A stretch of 64,000 nt of DNA from Enterobacter vonholyi (GTDB lineage Bacteria; Pseudomonadota; Gammaproteobacteria; Enterobacterales; Enterobacteriaceae), in NCBI RefSeq assembly GCF_008364555.1, contig NZ_VTUC01000013.1, positions 1 to 64,000 of the forward strand, read 5' to 3'. The notes beneath the pieces were generated by a model. It was not told where the DNA came from and made no database searches. It saw nothing but the letters and a program-made list of their open reading frames with translations. The position numbers and the translations under genes were made by a program. Below, piece after piece: positions 38,543 to 48,898 of this stretch. Numbering within the stretch: the first letter of the stretch is position 1; each line of letters begins with the position of its first letter.

Positions 38543-39480
38543 GCAGGGGGTTCTCCGTTGTAAACGTCAGCCAGAATCTCGCGGGCGCCGTTATCCAGTA
38601 ATTCTTCCGCCAGCGACACGCCAAGCTGCTCGGCATCTTGCGCTTTACCGCGACGTTCGCCGCGTACCATCTGCGAACCGTCCGGGGCGCCCACCAGCGC
38701 GCGCAGCCACAGTTCGCCATTCGTCAATTCAGCATAGCTGCCAATTGGAACCTGGCACCCGCCTTCGAGGCGGGTATTCATCGCCCGCTCCGCTTTTACG
38801 CGGGTAGCGGTCTCGTCATGGTTCAGCGGTGCGAGCAGTTCGCGGGTACGCGCATCGTTCAGGCGGCACTCGATGCCGACTGCACCCTGGCCCACGGCCG
38901 GCAGCGACAGCTCTGGCGGCAGCGCCACGCGAATACGTTCCTCCAGCCCAAGACGCTTCAGACCGGCAACGGCGAGGATAATGGCATCGTAATCACCGTT
39001 ATCCAGCTTGCCCAGACGCGTGCCGACGTTACCGCGCAGTGAGCGGATGATCAGGTCAGGACGACGCTCCGCCAGCTGACATTGACGGCGTAAACTGGAC
39101 GTGCCAACCACGCTACCCTCCGGCAGCGCGTCGAGCGAGTCGTAGTGGTTGGAGACAAACGCATCGCGCGGATCTTCGCGCTCGCAGATGGTCACCAGCC
39201 CCAGCCCTTCCGGGAACTCGACGGGCACGTCTTTCATCGAATGTACGGCGATATCGGCGCGGTTCTCAAGCAATGCCAGTTCCAGTTCTTTGACAAACAG
39301 GCCTTTGCCGCCCACTTTCGCCAGAGGCGTATCGAGGATCACGTCACCGCGTGTGACCATCGGCACCAGTTCGACGCGCAATCCACTGTGGCAGGCTTCC
39401 AGGCGCTGCTTCACATAATGTGCCTGCCAGAGCGCGAGAGGGCTTTGGCGTGTGGCAATTCTCAAAACATTGTCTAACAT
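38539..39480 (-). CDS. hemC: porphobilinogen deaminase (hydroxymethylbilane synthase)
   Basis: This 313-aa enzyme polymerises four porphobilinogens using a covalently bound dipyrromethane cofactor. The cofactor cysteine lies in [14 protein letters not shown] (about C242). The block [22 protein letters not shown] holds the active-site Asp near residue 84. I chose the ATG at 39480, which gives the E. coli start [19 protein letters not shown]; upstream in-frame Met codons are not conserved. It is divergent from cyaA. Confidence 0.96.
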   Translation of the reverse strand: MLDNVLRIATRQSPLALWQAHYVKQRLEACHSGLRVELVPMVTRGDVILDTPLAKVGGKGLFVKELELALLENRADIAVHSMKDVPVEFPEGLGLVTICEREDPRDAFVSNHYDSLDALPEGSVVGTSSLRRQCQLAERRPDLIIRSLRGNVGTRLGKLDNGDYDAIILAVAGLKRLGLEERIRVALPPELSLPAVGQGAVGIECRLNDARTRELLAPLNHDETATRVKAERAMNTRLEGGCQVPIGSYAELTNGELWLRALVGAPDGSQMVRGERRGKAQDAEQLGVSLAEELLDNGAREILADVYNGEPPA

Positions 39481-39829
39481 GCTTGTTACCGTCATTATCA
39501 ATCGCTAACCATCCTAACATTGTTGACTCTGGGATGGCAGTTTTACGGTTGATGAGCGTGAGAGGGACAAGGCGGCGTATTCGTCAGCCAGAGCCGTATT
39601 CAGGAATTTACACGTACAGAACGGTGCTACACTTGTATGTAGCGCATCTTTCTTTACGGTCAACCGGCAAGGTGTTAAATTGATCACGTTTTAGACCATT
39701 TTTTCGTCGGTACCACCAAAAATGATAAGGGCGAAAAAGGGTAACGGTTATCTTTTTGAAATACTGCGGGTCCGCTGTTACTCGTGTTTTGAATAGCTTG
39801 CGACACCCGGAAACATCAGGCGATACGTC
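39481..39829. promoter_or_regulatory. hemC-cyaA divergent control region
   Basis: This 349-bp region has no gene. The part from about 39625 to 39710 is strongly conserved with the E. coli cyaA P2 region as I recall it. It includes GCTACACTTGTATGTAGCGC, a candidate -35 TTTACG near 39653, and a -10-like TTAAAT overlapping the CRP site. The 130-nt cyaA leader follows. Weak candidate sites for hemC lie on the other side. Confidence 0.6.
39673..39688. promoter_or_regulatory. CRP site at the cyaA P2 promoter
   Basis: TGTTA-AATTGA-TCACG matches the CRP consensus TGTGA-N6-TCACA in 8 of 10 arm positions. It overlaps the -10 region of P2, so CRP-cAMP should repress cyaA, as known in E. coli. Confidence 0.8.
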
Positions 39830-42373
39830 TTGTACCTCTATATTGAGACTCTGAAACAGAGACTGGATGCCATAAATCAACTGCGTGTGGATCGCGCGCT
39901 TGCTGCCATGGGCCCTGCTTTCCAGCAGGTATACAGTCTGCTGCCGACATTATTGCACTATCACCATCCGCTGATGCCTGGCTACCTTGACGGTAACGTT
40001 CCCCAGGGCATTTGCCTTTTCACGCCTGATGAAACCCAACAGCATTATCTGAACGAGCTGGAACTTTACCGCGGCATGCCGCCACAGGAATCTCCAAAAG
40101 GTGAACTGCCTATTACCGGCGTTTACTCAATGGGGAGCACCTCATCGGTAGGGCAAAGCTGTTCTTCGGACCTGGACATCTGGGTCTGTCATCAGTCATG
40201 GCTCGATAACGACGAGCGTCAGCTACTGCAGCGTAAATGCAGCCTGCTGGAGAGCTGGGCGGCCTCGCTCGGCGTGGAAGTGAGCTTCTTCCTGATTGAT
40301 GAAAACCGTTTCCGCCATAACGAAAGCGGCAGTCTGGGTGGTGAGGACTGCGGCTCGACTCAGCACATCTTATTGCTGGATGAATTCTACCGTACTGCTG
40401 TGCGTCTGGCCGGGAAGCGTATTCTGTGGAATATGGTCCCGTGCGAAGAAGAAGAGCATTACGATGACTACGTCATGTCGCTTTACGCGCAGGGCGTACT
40501 GACGCCAAACGAATGGTTGGACCTCGGCGGCCTCAGCTCTCTGTCAGCAGAAGAGTATTTTGGCGCAAGCCTCTGGCAGCTCTATAAGAGTATCGACTCA
40601 CCGTACAAAGCGGTGCTGAAAACGCTGCTGCTGGAAGCCTATTCCTGGGAATACCCTACGCCGCGCCTGCTGGCGAAAGATATCAAGCAGCGTCTGCACG
40701 ATGGGGAAATCGTCTCCTTCGGGCTGGACGCCTACTGCATGATGCTGGAGCGCGTGACCGAATACCTGAAAGCCATTGATGACACCACGCGTCTTGACCT
40801 GGTGCGTCGATGTTTCTATCTCAAAGTCTGTGAGAAATTGAGCCGCGAACGCGCCTGCGTGGGGTGGCGTCGTGAAGTGGTCAGTCAGTTAGTGAAAGAG
40901 TGGGGATGGGACGAAGCGCGTCTGTCCATGCTCGATAACCGGGCCAACTGGAAAATCGATCAGGTGCGTGAAGCGCACAACGAACTGCTCGATGCGATGA
41001 TGCAAAGCTACCGCAACCTGATCCGCTTTGCGCGCCGTAACAACCTCAGCGTTTCTGCCAGCCCGCAGGACATCGGGGTATTGACCCGTAAGCTTTACGC
41101 CGCGTTTGAAGCTCTGCCGGGTAAAGTTACCCTGGTTAACCCGCAGATCTCGCCAGACCTGTCTGAACCGAATCTGACCTTTATCTATGTGCCGCCGGGC
41201 CGCGCGAACCGCACCGGGTGGTATCTGTACAACCGTGCGCCAAGCATGGATTCAATTATCAGCCATCAGCCGCTGGAGTATAACCGCTACCTGAACAAGC
41301 TGGTGGCCTGGGCCTGGTTTAACGGTCTGCTGACCTCGCGCACGCGCCTGTTTATCAAAGGCAACGAGGTGGTCGATCTTGCTAAGCTGCAGGAGATGGT
41401 CGCGGATGTGTCGCACCACTTCCCGCTGCGTCTGCCTGCCCCAACGCCGAAAGCGCTCTACAGCCCGTGCGAGATTCGCCATCTGGCGATCATCGTCAAC
41501 CTGGAATACGACCCGACGGCGGCCTTCCGCAATCAGGTGGTTCATTTTGACTTCCGCAAGCTGGACGTCTTCAGCTTTGGCGAGCAGCAAAACTGCCTGG
41601 TAGGCAGTGTCGATCTGTTGTACCGCAACTCGTGGAACGAAGTGCGTACCCTGCACTTCAACGGCGAGCAGGCAATGATCGAAGCGCTGAAAACGATTCT
41701 TGGCAAGATGCACCAGGATGCCGCACCGCCGGACAGCGTTGAGGTGTTCTGCTACAGCCAGCACCTGCGCGGTTTAATTCGTACCCGCGTGCAGCAGCTG
41801 GTTTCTGAGTGTATCGAACTGCGTCTCTCCAGTACCCGTCAGGAAACAGGCCGCTTTAAAGCGCTGCGCGTCTCCGGACAGACCTGGGGACTGTTCTTCG
41901 AGCGCCTGAACGTGTCGGTACAGAAGCTGGAAAACGCCATCGAGTTTTACGGCGCGATTTCACACAACAAGCTGCATGGCCTGTCGGTGCAGGTGGAAAC
42001 CAACCACGTTAAGCTCCCGCAGGTGGTGGACGGATTCGCAAGTGAAGGGATTATTCAGTTCTTCTTTGAAGAGTCGGGCGACGATGCCGGATTTAACATC
42101 TACATTCTGGATGAGACTAACCGCGCCGAGGTGTATCACCATTGTGAAGGCAGTAAAGAGGAGCTGGTGCGCGACGTCAGCCGCTTCTACTCCTCTTCGC
42201 ATGACCGCTTTACCTACGGCTCAAGCTTTATCAACTTTAACCTGCCGCAGTTCTACCAGATTGTGAACGTCGACGGCCGTACGCAGGTGATTCCGTTCCG
42301 CACCCAATCCGTCACGCCTGCAGCGCCTGCCAATCAGGACACCGCCCCGCTGTTGCAGCAGTATTTCTCCTGA
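39830..42373 (+). CDS. cyaA: class I adenylate cyclase
   Basis: This 847-aa enzyme makes cAMP from ATP. The N-terminal catalytic half includes the nucleotidyltransferase-like block [19 protein letters not shown] near residue 105. The C-terminal half mediates regulation by the PTS protein EIIA-Glc. The start is TTG ([16 protein letters not shown]), as in E. coli, where the weak codon limits expression. One residue shorter than the E. coli protein, it differs mainly near the C-terminus ([14 protein letters not shown]). It is divergent from hemC. Confidence 0.96.
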   Translation: MYLYIETLKQRLDAINQLRVDRALAAMGPAFQQVYSLLPTLLHYHHPLMPGYLDGNVPQGICLFTPDETQQHYLNELELYRGMPPQESPKGELPITGVYSMGSTSSVGQSCSSDLDIWVCHQSWLDNDERQLLQRKCSLLESWAASLGVEVSFFLIDENRFRHNESGSLGGEDCGSTQHILLLDEFYRTAVRLAGKRILWNMVPCEEEEHYDDYVMSLYAQGVLTPNEWLDLGGLSSLSAEEYFGASLWQLYKSIDSPYKAVLKTLLLEAYSWEYPTPRLLAKDIKQRLHDGEIVSFGLDAYCMMLERVTEYLKAIDDTTRLDLVRRCFYLKVCEKLSRERACVGWRREVVSQLVKEWGWDEARLSMLDNRANWKIDQVREAHNELLDAMMQSYRNLIRFARRNNLSVSASPQDIGVLTRKLYAAFEALPGKVTLVNPQISPDLSEPNLTFIYVPPGRANRTGWYLYNRAPSMDSIISHQPLEYNRYLNKLVAWAWFNGLLTSRTRLFIKGNEVVDLAKLQEMVADVSHHFPLRLPAPTPKALYSPCEIRHLAIIVNLEYDPTAAFRNQVVHFDFRKLDVFSFGEQQNCLVGSVDLLYRNSWNEVRTLHFNGEQAMIEALKTILGKMHQDAAPPDSVEVFCYSQHLRGLIRTRVQQLVSECIELRLSSTRQETGRFKALRVSGQTWGLFFERLNVSVQKLENAIEFYGAISHNKLHGLSVQVETNHVKLPQVVDGFASEGIIQFFFEESGDDAGFNIYILDETNRAEVYHHCEGSKEELVRDVSRFYSSSHDRFTYGSSFINFNLPQFYQIVNVDGRTQVIPFRTQSVTPAAPANQDTAPLLQQYFS

Positions 42374-42381
42374 GCCTTTTC

Positions 42382-42459
42382 GCCGGGTGGCGCTTACGTT
42401 TACCCGGCCTACGGTTCTAGCCGTTGTAGGCCCGGTAAGGCGCAGCCGCCACCGGGCAA
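42382..42459. repeat. REP/BIME: two inverted REP units
   Basis: Unit 1 (42382-42412) begins GCCGGGTGGCGC and ends TACCCGGCCTAC. Unit 2 (42426-42459) is inverted, GTAGGCCCGGTAAGGCGCAG through CCGGGCAA. They sit between the convergent cyaA and cyaY genes. Confidence 0.9.
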
Positions 42460-42464
42460 GAAAA

Positions 42465-42785
42465 CTACCTGAAACTCACGTTCTCACCCGCCTGCGCGGT
42501 CGCCGCCTGTTCCAGCAGATCCCAGAACGGTACGCCGCTACGGTCGCAAACCCATTCCCCGTCTTTCAGATCGAAATGATAGCCGCCCTGTTTAGCGGCC
42601 AGCCACACCTGGTGAAGCGGCTCCTGGCGGTTAATAATAATTTTGCTGCCATTTTCGAAGCTCAGGGTCAGAATGCCGCCGTTGATTTCACAATCGATAT
42701 CGCTGTCACCGTCCCAGTCGTCAAGACGCTCTTCGATGGTCATCCACAGGTTGTCGGCAAGGCGATGGAATTCACTGTCGTTCAT
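42465..42785 (-). CDS. cyaY: CyaY, bacterial frataxin
   Basis: This 106-aa frataxin binds iron and modulates IscS activity in Fe-S cluster assembly. The acidic first helix ([30 protein letters not shown]) and the Trp-containing sheet ([16 protein letters not shown]) are typical. The length is identical to E. coli CyaY. It is convergent with cyaA and divergent from lptM. Confidence 0.95.
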   Translation of the reverse strand: MNDSEFHRLADNLWMTIEERLDDWDGDSDIDCEINGGILTLSFENGSKIIINRQEPLHQVWLAAKQGGYHFDLKDGEWVCDRSGVPFWDLLEQAATAQAGENVSFR

Positions 42786-42920
42786 GGTTTTGTTCCTGTT
42801 TTTCGTGATGCCGGCAGTATAACCCTAAATAATTCCCGTTGCAGGAAAGCGGCAAACTCTTGCTTTTGTGTCTTCTCCTGCGATGATAGAAACAGATTTG
42901 AACTTACGGGCAACTTTATA

Positions 42921-43124
42921 ATGAAAAACGCTTTCCGAACGCTTGCCGTTCTCATCACGCTGTTTAGCCTGACTGGCTGCGGACTGAAGGGACCACTGTA
43001 CTTTCCGCCTGCGGATAAAACCGCACCGCCGCCGACGAAACCGGTTAACAGCGGCATTGAGTCTACCACGCCAAATACTAACGACCGTGGCGACAACGGT
43101 GGCCCGACTCAGGTTAATCTCTGA
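42921..43124 (+). CDS. lptM: LptM (YifL), LPS-assembly lipoprotein
   Basis: This 67-aa lipoprotein has a signal peptide ([16 protein letters not shown]), lipobox LTGC with Cys20 as the lipidated residue, then [10 protein letters not shown] and a Pro/Thr-rich tail. In E. coli LptM binds and matures the LptD/LptE translocon at the outer membrane. I chose ATG 42921; the same frame is open far upstream but has no support. It lies just before dapF. Confidence 0.92.
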   Translation: MKNAFRTLAVLITLFSLTGCGLKGPLYFPPADKTAPPPTKPVNSGIESTTPNTNDRGDNGGPTQVNL

Positions 43125-43159
43125 CGACAACGTTCTGTACCCGCGCAATGGAGCAAATG

Positions 43160-43984
43160 ATGCAGTTCTCTAAAATGCATGGCCTTGGCAACGATTTTAT
43201 GGTCGTCGACGCGGTAACGCAGAATGTGTTTTTCTCGCCTGAACTGATCCGTCGCCTGGCGGATCGGCATCTGGGCGTGGGGTTCGATCAGCTGCTGGTG
43301 GTCGAGCCACCGTACGATCCCGATCTTGATTTCCACTACCGTATTTTTAACGCGGACGGCAGCGAAGTTAACCAGTGCGGCAACGGCGCGCGCTGTTTCG
43401 CCCGCTTTGTCCGCCTGAAAGGGCTGACCAACAAGCGTGATATTCGCGTCAGCACGGCCAATGGTCGCATGGTGCTCAGCGTCACCGATGATGAGCTGGT
43501 GCGCGTGAACATGGGCGAGCCTAACTTCGAGCCCTCCGTCGTGCCGTTTCGCGCAAACAAAGCGGAAAAGACCTATATTATGCGTGCGGCCGAGCAGACA
43601 GTATTGTGCGGCGTCGTCTCAATGGGTAACCCACACTGCGTGATTCAGGTTGATGATGTGGAAACTGCCGCGGTCGAAACGCTCGGCCCGGTACTGGAAA
43701 GCCACGAACGTTTCCCGGAGCGCGCGAACATCGGTTTTATGCAGGTGGTGAAGCGCGAGCACATTCGCCTGCGGGTTTACGAGCGCGGCGCGGGTGAAAC
43801 TCAGGCCTGCGGAAGCGGTGCCTGTGCTGCGGTGGCCGTGGGCATCTCCCAGGGGTTACTGGCAGAAGAGGTTCGCGTGGAATTACCGGGCGGTCGGCTT
43901 GATATCGCCTGGAAAGGACCGGGTCATCCACTGTATATGACTGGCCCGGCGGCACATGTCTATGACGGGTTTATCCATCTATGA
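43160..43984 (+). CDS. dapF: diaminopimelate epimerase
   Basis: This 274-aa PLP-independent epimerase converts LL-DAP to meso-DAP for lysine and peptidoglycan. The catalytic cysteines are in QCGNGARCF (about C73) and [10 protein letters not shown] (about C217). I chose the ATG at 43160, giving [12 protein letters not shown] as in E. coli, with GGAG about 7 nt before it. ATGs at 43157 and 43148 are also in frame. It overlaps yigA by 4 nt. Confidence 0.96.
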   Translation: MQFSKMHGLGNDFMVVDAVTQNVFFSPELIRRLADRHLGVGFDQLLVVEPPYDPDLDFHYRIFNADGSEVNQCGNGARCFARFVRLKGLTNKRDIRVSTANGRMVLSVTDDELVRVNMGEPNFEPSVVPFRANKAEKTYIMRAAEQTVLCGVVSMGNPHCVIQVDDVETAAVETLGPVLESHERFPERANIGFMQVVKREHIRLRVYERGAGETQACGSGACAAVAVGISQGLLAEEVRVELPGGRLDIAWKGPGHPLYMTGPAAHVYDGFIHL

Positions 43985-44688
43985 AACAACCAGGGGAAGA
44001 ACTGCAGGAAACAGTGACGGAACTGGACGACAGGGCTGTTGTTGATTATCTGCTGCGCAATCCTGAGTTTTTTATTCGCAATGCACGCGTGGTCGAAGAG
44101 ATGCGTGTGCCGCATCCGGTTCGCGGGACCGTGTCGCTGGTCGAATGGCACATGGCGCGCTCGCGCAACCACATCAGCCAGCTTGAAGAGAACATGACGC
44201 TGCTGATGGAGCAGGCCAGCACCAACGAAAGCCTGTTCTATCGACTGCTGCATCTGCAGGCGCGTCTGGCGTCGGCGCACAGTCTCGACGAGTTCCTCAG
44301 CCGTTTCCACCGCTGGGCGCGCGAGCTGGGGCTGGCGGGCGCAACGATTCGTCTTTTCCCTGACCGCTGGCGCATCGGCGCGCCGTCGGGATTTACCCAT
44401 CTGGCACTCAGCCGTCAGGCATTTGAACCGCTGCGCATTCAGCGTCTGGGGCATGATCACCACTATCTGGGGCCGCTTAACGGGCCTGAGCTGCTGGTGG
44501 TATTACCGGAAGCCAAAGCGATTGGCTCGGTGGCGATGTCGCTGATGGGGCGCGATGGCGATCTGGGCGTCATATTATTTACCAGCCGCGACGCGCATCA
44601 CTACGAGCAGGGGCAAGCCACGCACCTGCTGCAGGAGATCGCCCTGATGCTGCCTGAGCTGCTGGAGCGCTGGATTGAGCGCGTATGA
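43981..44688 (+). CDS. yigA: YigA, DUF484 family protein
   Basis: This 235-aa soluble protein has a helical N-terminus ([23 protein letters not shown]) and a C-terminal GAF-like domain (DUF484). The length equals the E. coli protein. Its function is not known. It lies between dapF and xerC with 4-nt overlaps on both sides, an arrangement conserved in many gammaproteobacteria, which suggests coupled expression with xerC. Confidence 0.92.
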   Translation: MKQPGEELQETVTELDDRAVVDYLLRNPEFFIRNARVVEEMRVPHPVRGTVSLVEWHMARSRNHISQLEENMTLLMEQASTNESLFYRLLHLQARLASAHSLDEFLSRFHRWARELGLAGATIRLFPDRWRIGAPSGFTHLALSRQAFEPLRIQRLGHDHHYLGPLNGPELLVVLPEAKAIGSVAMSLMGRDGDLGVILFTSRDAHHYEQGQATHLLQEIALMLPELLERWIERV

Positions 44689-45587
44689 TGGACGGACTGC
44701 TCGCCACTGACGTCTCGCGCTTTCTGCGCTATCTCGGCGTGGAACGTCAGCTTAGCCCCATTACGCTGCTTAACTATCAGCGTCAGCTTGATGCCATCAT
44801 GCAGATTGCCGACGAGATCGGCCTGAAAAGCTGGCAACAATGTGACGCTGCGACGGTACGCGGGTTTGTCGTGCGTAGCCGTAAAAAAAATCTCAGCCCG
44901 GCAAGCCTGGCGCTCAGGCTCTCTGCGCTGCGCAGCTTCTTCGACTGGCTGGTCAGTCAGGGGGGCTTAAAAGCCAACCCGGCAAAAGGGATCGCCACGC
45001 CGAAGGCGCCGCGCCATCTGCCTAAAAATATTGACGTTGACGACGTAAACCGCCTGCTGGATATCGATCTGAACGATCCGCTGGCCGTGCGCGATCGCGC
45101 GATGCTGGAGGTGATGTATGGTGCCGGGCTGCGTCTGTCTGAACTCGTCAACCTTGATCTCAAGCATCTCGATCTGGAATCGGGCGAAGTGTGGGTAATG
45201 GGTAAGGGCAGCAAAGAGCGCCGCCTGCCGATTGGCCGCAATGCGGTCTCCTGGATTGAGCACTGGCTTGACCTGCGCGGGCTGTTTGGCTCCGACGAAG
45301 ATGCGCTGTTCCTGTCGAAGCTCGGCAAGAGGATCTCGGCGCGTAACGTGCAGAAGCGCTTTGCGGAGTGGGGCATTAAGCAGGGGCTGAACAGCCACGT
45401 TCACCCGCACAAGCTGCGCCACTCCTTTGCGACACACATGCTTGAGTCGAGCGGCGATCTGCGCGGCGTGCAGGAACTGCTTGGCCACGCAAATCTGTCG
45501 ACCACTCAAATCTATACCCACCTAGACTTCCAGCACCTTGCCTCGGTGTATGACGCGGCGCATCCACGCGCCAAACGGGGGAAATAA
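44685..45587 (+). CDS. xerC: XerC, site-specific tyrosine recombinase
   Basis: This 300-aa recombinase acts with XerD at dif to resolve chromosome dimers. The N-terminal SAM-like domain (residues 8-93) is followed by the catalytic domain. Active-site residues are Arg150 (AGLRLSEL), Lys174 (GKGSKERR), His242 and Arg245 ([11 protein letters not shown]), His268 (LGHANLSTT) and the nucleophile Tyr277 (IYTHLDF). It is two residues longer than E. coli XerC at the N-terminus. It starts in the yigA stop (ATGATG). Confidence 0.96.
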   Translation: MMDGLLATDVSRFLRYLGVERQLSPITLLNYQRQLDAIMQIADEIGLKSWQQCDAATVRGFVVRSRKKNLSPASLALRLSALRSFFDWLVSQGGLKANPAKGIATPKAPRHLPKNIDVDDVNRLLDIDLNDPLAVRDRAMLEVMYGAGLRLSELVNLDLKHLDLESGEVWVMGKGSKERRLPIGRNAVSWIEHWLDLRGLFGSDEDALFLSKLGKRISARNVQKRFAEWGIKQGLNSHVHPHKLRHSFATHMLESSGDLRGVQELLGHANLSTTQIYTHLDFQHLASVYDAAHPRAKRGK

Positions 45588-46303
45588 TGCGTTTTTACCG
45601 CCCACTCGGTCAGATCTCAGCCCTGACGTTTGACCTTGATGACACTCTTTATGACAACCGCGAGGTGATCCTGCGCACCGAACAGGAGTCCCTGGCGTTT
45701 GTGCAGAACTACCATCCCGCGCTGAAGGCGATACAGAACAAGGACTTCCAGAAGCTGCGCCAGTCCCTGCGTGAGACCGAGCCGGACATTTACCACGACG
45801 TGACCGAATGGCGTCGTCGCGCGGTTGAGCAGGCGATGCTCAACGTGGGTCTGAGCACACAGGATGCTGCCATTGGGGCGGAAGCGGCCATGGAAAACTT
45901 CGCCAAATGGCGCAGCCGTATCGACGTGCCGCAGGAAACCCACGACACGCTGGCGAAGCTTGCCGAAAAGTGGCCGCTGGTGGCCATCACCAACGGCAAT
46001 GCCCAGCCGGAGCTTTTTGGCCTGAGTGATTACTTTGAATTCGTGCTGCGTGCGGGTCCTCACGGGCGCGCAAAGCCGTTCAGTGACATGTACCATCTGG
46101 CGGCAGATAAGCTTAACCTGCCGCTGGGTGAGATCCTGCACGTGGGGGATGACCTGACCACAGACGTGGCCGGCGCAATCCGCTGCGGGATGCAGGCCTG
46201 CTGGATCAAGCCGGAAAATGCTGACCTGATGATCGCCTCCGATAGCCGTCTTCTGCCGCACGTGGAAATTTCACGGTTGGCATCCCTCACGACGCTGATA
46301 TAA
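45587..46303 (+). CDS. yigB: YigB, HAD-family FMN/sugar phosphatase
   Basis: This 238-aa haloacid dehalogenase-type phosphatase has motif [11 protein letters not shown] (Asp16 nucleophile, Asp18), motif II ITNGN near residue 130, and motif [11 protein letters not shown] near residue 184. The E. coli enzyme dephosphorylates FMN and other small phosphates and is a candidate in riboflavin metabolism. The start overlaps the xerC stop by one base (TAATG). Confidence 0.94.
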   Translation: MRFYRPLGQISALTFDLDDTLYDNREVILRTEQESLAFVQNYHPALKAIQNKDFQKLRQSLRETEPDIYHDVTEWRRRAVEQAMLNVGLSTQDAAIGAEAAMENFAKWRSRIDVPQETHDTLAKLAEKWPLVAITNGNAQPELFGLSDYFEFVLRAGPHGRAKPFSDMYHLAADKLNLPLGEILHVGDDLTTDVAGAIRCGMQACWIKPENADLMIASDSRLLPHVEISRLASLTTLI

Positions 46304-46331
46304 TCATCAATTGTTCTGTATAAATTAACAG
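46277..46331 (+). promoter_or_regulatory. uvrD promoter with LexA box
   Basis: TTGGCA (46277-46282) and TATAAT (46299-46304), spaced 16 bp, form a good promoter inside the end of yigB. A LexA box, CTGT-ATAAATTA-ACAG (46316-46331), lies just downstream and would block transcription until SOS induction. Confidence 0.85.
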
Positions 46332-46379
46332 GGTTTTGGCGAATGCTATTCGCCTGCCCGACATGACGTGACGGTGCCA

Positions 46380-48542
46380 ATGGACGTTTCTTACCTGCTC
46401 GACAGCCTTAATGACAAACAGCGTGACGCGGTTGCCGCCTCGCGCACCAACCTGCTGGTGCTGGCTGGAGCGGGCAGTGGTAAGACGCGCGTGCTGGTTC
46501 ACCGTATCGCCTGGCTGCAGAGCGTGGAAAACTGCTCGCCGTACTCCATCATGGCGGTCACGTTTACCAACAAGGCGGCGGCAGAGATGCGCCACCGCAT
46601 CGCGCAGCTGATGGGCACCAGCCAGGGCGGCATGTGGGTCGGTACCTTCCACGGCCTGGCGCACCGTCTGCTGCGCGCACACCACATGGACGCCAACCTG
46701 CCGCAGGATTTCCAGATCCTCGACAGCGAAGACCAGCTCCGTCTGCTGAAGCGCCTGATCAAGGCGATGAACCTCGACGAGAAGCAGTGGCCGCCGCGTC
46801 AGGCGATGTGGTACATCAACGGCCAGAAAGACGAGGGGCTGCGCCCGCACCACATTCAGAGCTTCGGCAACCCGGTCGAGCAGACCTGGCAGAACGTCTA
46901 CAAGGCCTATCAGGAAGCGTGCGATCGCGCCGGTCTGGTGGATTTCGCCGAGCTGCTGCTGCGCGCCCACGAGCTGTGGCTGAACAAACCGCACATCCTG
47001 CAGCACTACCGTGAACGCTTCACCAATATCCTGGTGGACGAATTCCAGGATACCAACAACATCCAGTACGCGTGGATCCGCCTGCTGGCCGGCGATACCG
47101 GCAAGGTGATGATCGTGGGCGATGATGACCAGTCGATCTACGGCTGGCGCGGGGCGCAGGTGGAGAACATCCAGCGCTTCCTCAACGATTTCCCCGGCGC
47201 GGAAACCATCCGTCTGGAGCAGAACTACCGCTCAACCAGCAACATCCTGAGCGCGGCCAACGCCCTGATTGAGAACAACAACGGGCGTCTGGGTAAAAAG
47301 CTGTGGACCGACGGCGTCGACGGCGAACCGATTTCGATTTACTGCGCCTTCAACGAGCTCGACGAAGCGCGCTTCGTGGTGAACCGCATTAAAACCTGGC
47401 AGGACAACGGCGGCGCGCTGGAGCAGTGCGCCATTCTCTATCGCAGCAACGCCCAGTCGCGCGTGCTGGAAGAGGCGCTGCTGCAGGTGAGCATGCCGTA
47501 CCGCATTTACGGCGGCATGCGCTTCTTCGAACGTCAGGAAATCAAAGATGCGCTGTCGTATCTGCGTCTGATTGCCAACCGTAACGACGACGCGGCGTTT
47601 GAACGCGTGGTGAACACCCCAACCCGCGGGATTGGCGACCGCACGCTGGACGTGGTGCGTCAGGCCTCGCGCGACCGCCAGCTGACGCTGTGGCAGGCGT
47701 GCCGCGAGCTGCTGCAGGAAAAAGCGCTCGCCGGACGTGCCGCCAGCGCATTGCAGCGCTTCCTTGAGCTGATTGACGCCCTCGCGCAGGAAACGGCCGA
47801 CATGCCGCTGCACGTGCAGACCGACCGGGTGATTAAAGATTCCGGCCTGCGCACCATGTACGAGCAGGAAAAAGGCGAGAAGGGCCAGACCCGTATTGAG
47901 AACTTAGAGGAACTGGTCACGGCAACTCGCCAGTTCAGCTACAACGAAGAAGACGAAGACCTGATGCCGCTGCAGGCGTTCCTCTCCCACGCCGCGCTGG
48001 AAGCGGGGGAAGGGCAGGCGGATACCTGGCAGGATGCGGTTCAGCTCATGACCCTGCACTCCGCCAAAGGACTGGAGTTCCCGCAGGTGTTCATCGTCGG
48101 GATGGAAGAGGGGATGTTCCCGAGCCAGATGTCGCTGGATGAAGGCGGTCGTCTGGAAGAGGAACGCCGTCTGGCCTACGTGGGCGTGACGCGCGCGATG
48201 CAGAAGCTGACGCTGACCTATGCGGAAACCCGCCGTCTGTACGGTAAAGAGGTCTATCACCGTCCGTCGCGCTTTATCGGTGAACTGCCGGAAGAGTGCG
48301 TGGAGGAGGTGCGTCTGCGGGCAAGCATCAGTCGTCCTGTCAGCCATCAGCGCATGGGATCGCCGATTGCGGAAACCGACACTGGCTACAAGCTGGGCCA
48401 GCGCGTGCGCCATTCGAAGTTTGGCGAAGGTACCATTGTGAATCTGGAAGGCAGCGGCGAGCACAGCCGCCTGCAGGTGGCGTTCCAGGGGCAGGGGATC
48501 AAATGGTTGGTGGCCGCCTACGCGAAGCTGGAAACAGTCTAA
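46380..48542 (+). CDS. uvrD: UvrD, DNA helicase II
   Basis: This 720-aa SF1A 3'-5' helicase acts in nucleotide excision repair, methyl-directed mismatch repair and removal of RecA filaments. Walker A is AGAGSGKTR (residues about 29-37). Other motifs are [41 protein letters not shown] and AYVGVTRAMQKL. A C-terminal Tudor-like RNA polymerase-binding domain follows (KLGQRVRHSKFGEGTIV). The ATG at 46380 matches E. coli; the upstream in-frame start is not conserved. Confidence 0.97.
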   Translation: MDVSYLLDSLNDKQRDAVAASRTNLLVLAGAGSGKTRVLVHRIAWLQSVENCSPYSIMAVTFTNKAAAEMRHRIAQLMGTSQGGMWVGTFHGLAHRLLRAHHMDANLPQDFQILDSEDQLRLLKRLIKAMNLDEKQWPPRQAMWYINGQKDEGLRPHHIQSFGNPVEQTWQNVYKAYQEACDRAGLVDFAELLLRAHELWLNKPHILQHYRERFTNILVDEFQDTNNIQYAWIRLLAGDTGKVMIVGDDDQSIYGWRGAQVENIQRFLNDFPGAETIRLEQNYRSTSNILSAANALIENNNGRLGKKLWTDGVDGEPISIYCAFNELDEARFVVNRIKTWQDNGGALEQCAILYRSNAQSRVLEEALLQVSMPYRIYGGMRFFERQEIKDALSYLRLIANRNDDAAFERVVNTPTRGIGDRTLDVVRQASRDRQLTLWQACRELLQEKALAGRAASALQRFLELIDALAQETADMPLHVQTDRVIKDSGLRTMYEQEKGEKGQTRIENLEELVTATRQFSYNEEDEDLMPLQAFLSHAALEAGEGQADTWQDAVQLMTLHSAKGLEFPQVFIVGMEEGMFPSQMSLDEGGRLEEERRLAYVGVTRAMQKLTLTYAETRRLYGKEVYHRPSRFIGELPEECVEEVRLRASISRPVSHQRMGSPIAETDTGYKLGQRVRHSKFGEGTIVNLEGSGEHSRLQVAFQGQGIKWLVAAYAKLETV

Positions 48543-48898
48543 CTTTCAGAAAAATATCGTTATTTTGTAATAATCTGCTAGCCTTATACGCTGAAGGTCA
48601 ATTAATGCCCTTCAGCGTTCCGTTGCGTGTTGACGCCACAGTTATAGCTGGCGTAACATGCGCGCACGATTACGCTAAGAGGACATTCGCCTTGGACACA
48701 CCCAGTAGATACTGGCTCAATTCCCTGTCATCCAGGAACAACTCCTAAGGCTATCTCCTCTTGCTGATGGCCTTAGTGGTTGTCAGCGACTGCATTATTC
48801 CCGTCGCGCTGAGTCAGGCTGTTTAATGGTCTGAAACCCAATTTGTTTCTGTGTGCCCACCGAACTGTCCGATATTTTTTGCATTGGGAGTCCCGGTC
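48543..48898 (+). promoter_or_regulatory. corA leader region with hairpins
   Basis: This 356-nt gap holds a series of hairpins: 48589-48617 (9-bp stem CGCTGAAGG), 48633-48654 (ACGCCA/TGGCGT) and 48745-48776 (an 11-bp stem including one G-U pair). A small ORF, listed separately, ends in the last one. In Salmonella the corA leader senses Mg2+ through the corL ORF and Rho-dependent termination. The arrangement here fits that model. Confidence 0.55.
48692..48748 (+). CDS. candidate CorL-type leader peptide
   Basis: An 18-codon frame from TTG 48692 to TAA 48746 encodes DTPSRYWLNSLSSRNNS after the start. AGAGGA lies about 10 nt before the TTG. The frame also extends upstream to ATG 48605. The stop codon is the first part of the 48745-48776 hairpin, so translation would melt it. 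I assign it by position and structure, not by a recalled corL sequence. Confidence 0.4.
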   Translation: MDTPSRYWLNSLSSRNNS

